The notes under the pieces were generated by a model. That model was not told the origin of the DNA, did not search any database, and worked only from the letters and a program-made list of their open reading frames with translations. Position numbers and translations under genes: made by a program. This document shows positions 50,920-51,159 of a stretch of DNA of 51,159 nt, in pieces. The stretch's first letter is position 1, and each line of letters starts with the position of its first letter. The DNA comes from an uncultured Bacilli bacterium (GTDB taxonomy: Bacteria > Bacillota_I > Bacilli_A > RF39 > UBA660): positions 1 to 51,159 of the forward strand of contig CANQID010000005.1 in assembly GCA_947623925.1 (NCBI GenBank), in the 5' to 3' direction.

Positions 50920-51063
50920 TCTCCTAGAATTATAAGGACGAGTTTACCCGCGGTTCCACCTTACTTATTCTAGAAGAATCTCTCATAACATATTACTGGT
51001 AGGTTTCCAAGCCCGTCATCGTATTTACAAATAGATTATATCATTAGATTACAAATTTGTAAA
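50920..51063 (-). promoter_or_regulatory. promoter plus short T-box leader of glyS
   Basis: TTTACA-N17-TATAAT (51063-51035); AAGGTGGAACCGCGGGTAAACTCGTCCTT T-box/antiterminator; no recognisable canonical Stem I. Confidence 0.65.
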
Positions 51064-51159
51064 TAATAAAATTATTTTATTATAATTTTATACAATACAT
51101 AGTGACCCCAGGTTATTATGTATTTTTTGATGATAGGAGTATAATAACAGGTCAGAAGG

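Noticed and set aside
51061-51159. Truncated gene at the right edge (minus-strand frame ...LLTCYYTPIIKKYIITWGHYVLYKIIIK*, or ...SYHQKIHNNLGSLCIV*)
   Set aside because: Two alternative frames are open and the segment is too short to choose; not called.

Overview
The window is about 51 kb of very AT-rich, chromosomal Firmicutes/Bacilli-type DNA. Gene content suggests a gut RF39/Erysipelotrichia-like lineage, but that placement is inference. Translation table 11 fits, because conserved genes are full length and use TGG for Trp. Most of the window is core housekeeping: uvrA, pyrG, rpe-rsgA-prkC-stp-rlmN, ftsY/ylxM, rnjA, miaA, queA, eno, gatCAB-aspS, a sigK-like gene, ileS, divIVA, sepF and glyS. 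T-box leaders precede gatC, ileS and glyS. Accessory or unusual parts: (i) a sortase/surface-protein island at 25.3-31.3 kb, with two class-B-like sortases, two NPxTG-type wall proteins, a decayed IS transposase and an rRNA-leader boxA-like element; (ii) a pair of secreted/anchored proteins at 36.6-39.5 kb sharing a near-identical N-terminal 'VGRPSNETLKKRRNKK + TM' module, one of which has a G10 homopolymer exactly in the -35/-10 spacer, a candidate phase-variable promoter; (iii) a protein with eight 63-bp/21-aa repeats at 47.6-49.5 kb; (iv) a duplicated, divergent ThyX-like protein; (v) an unusually short T-box leader on glyS. No rRNA, tRNA or CRISPR array was seen. I could not run any search, so every family name comes from motif recognition.
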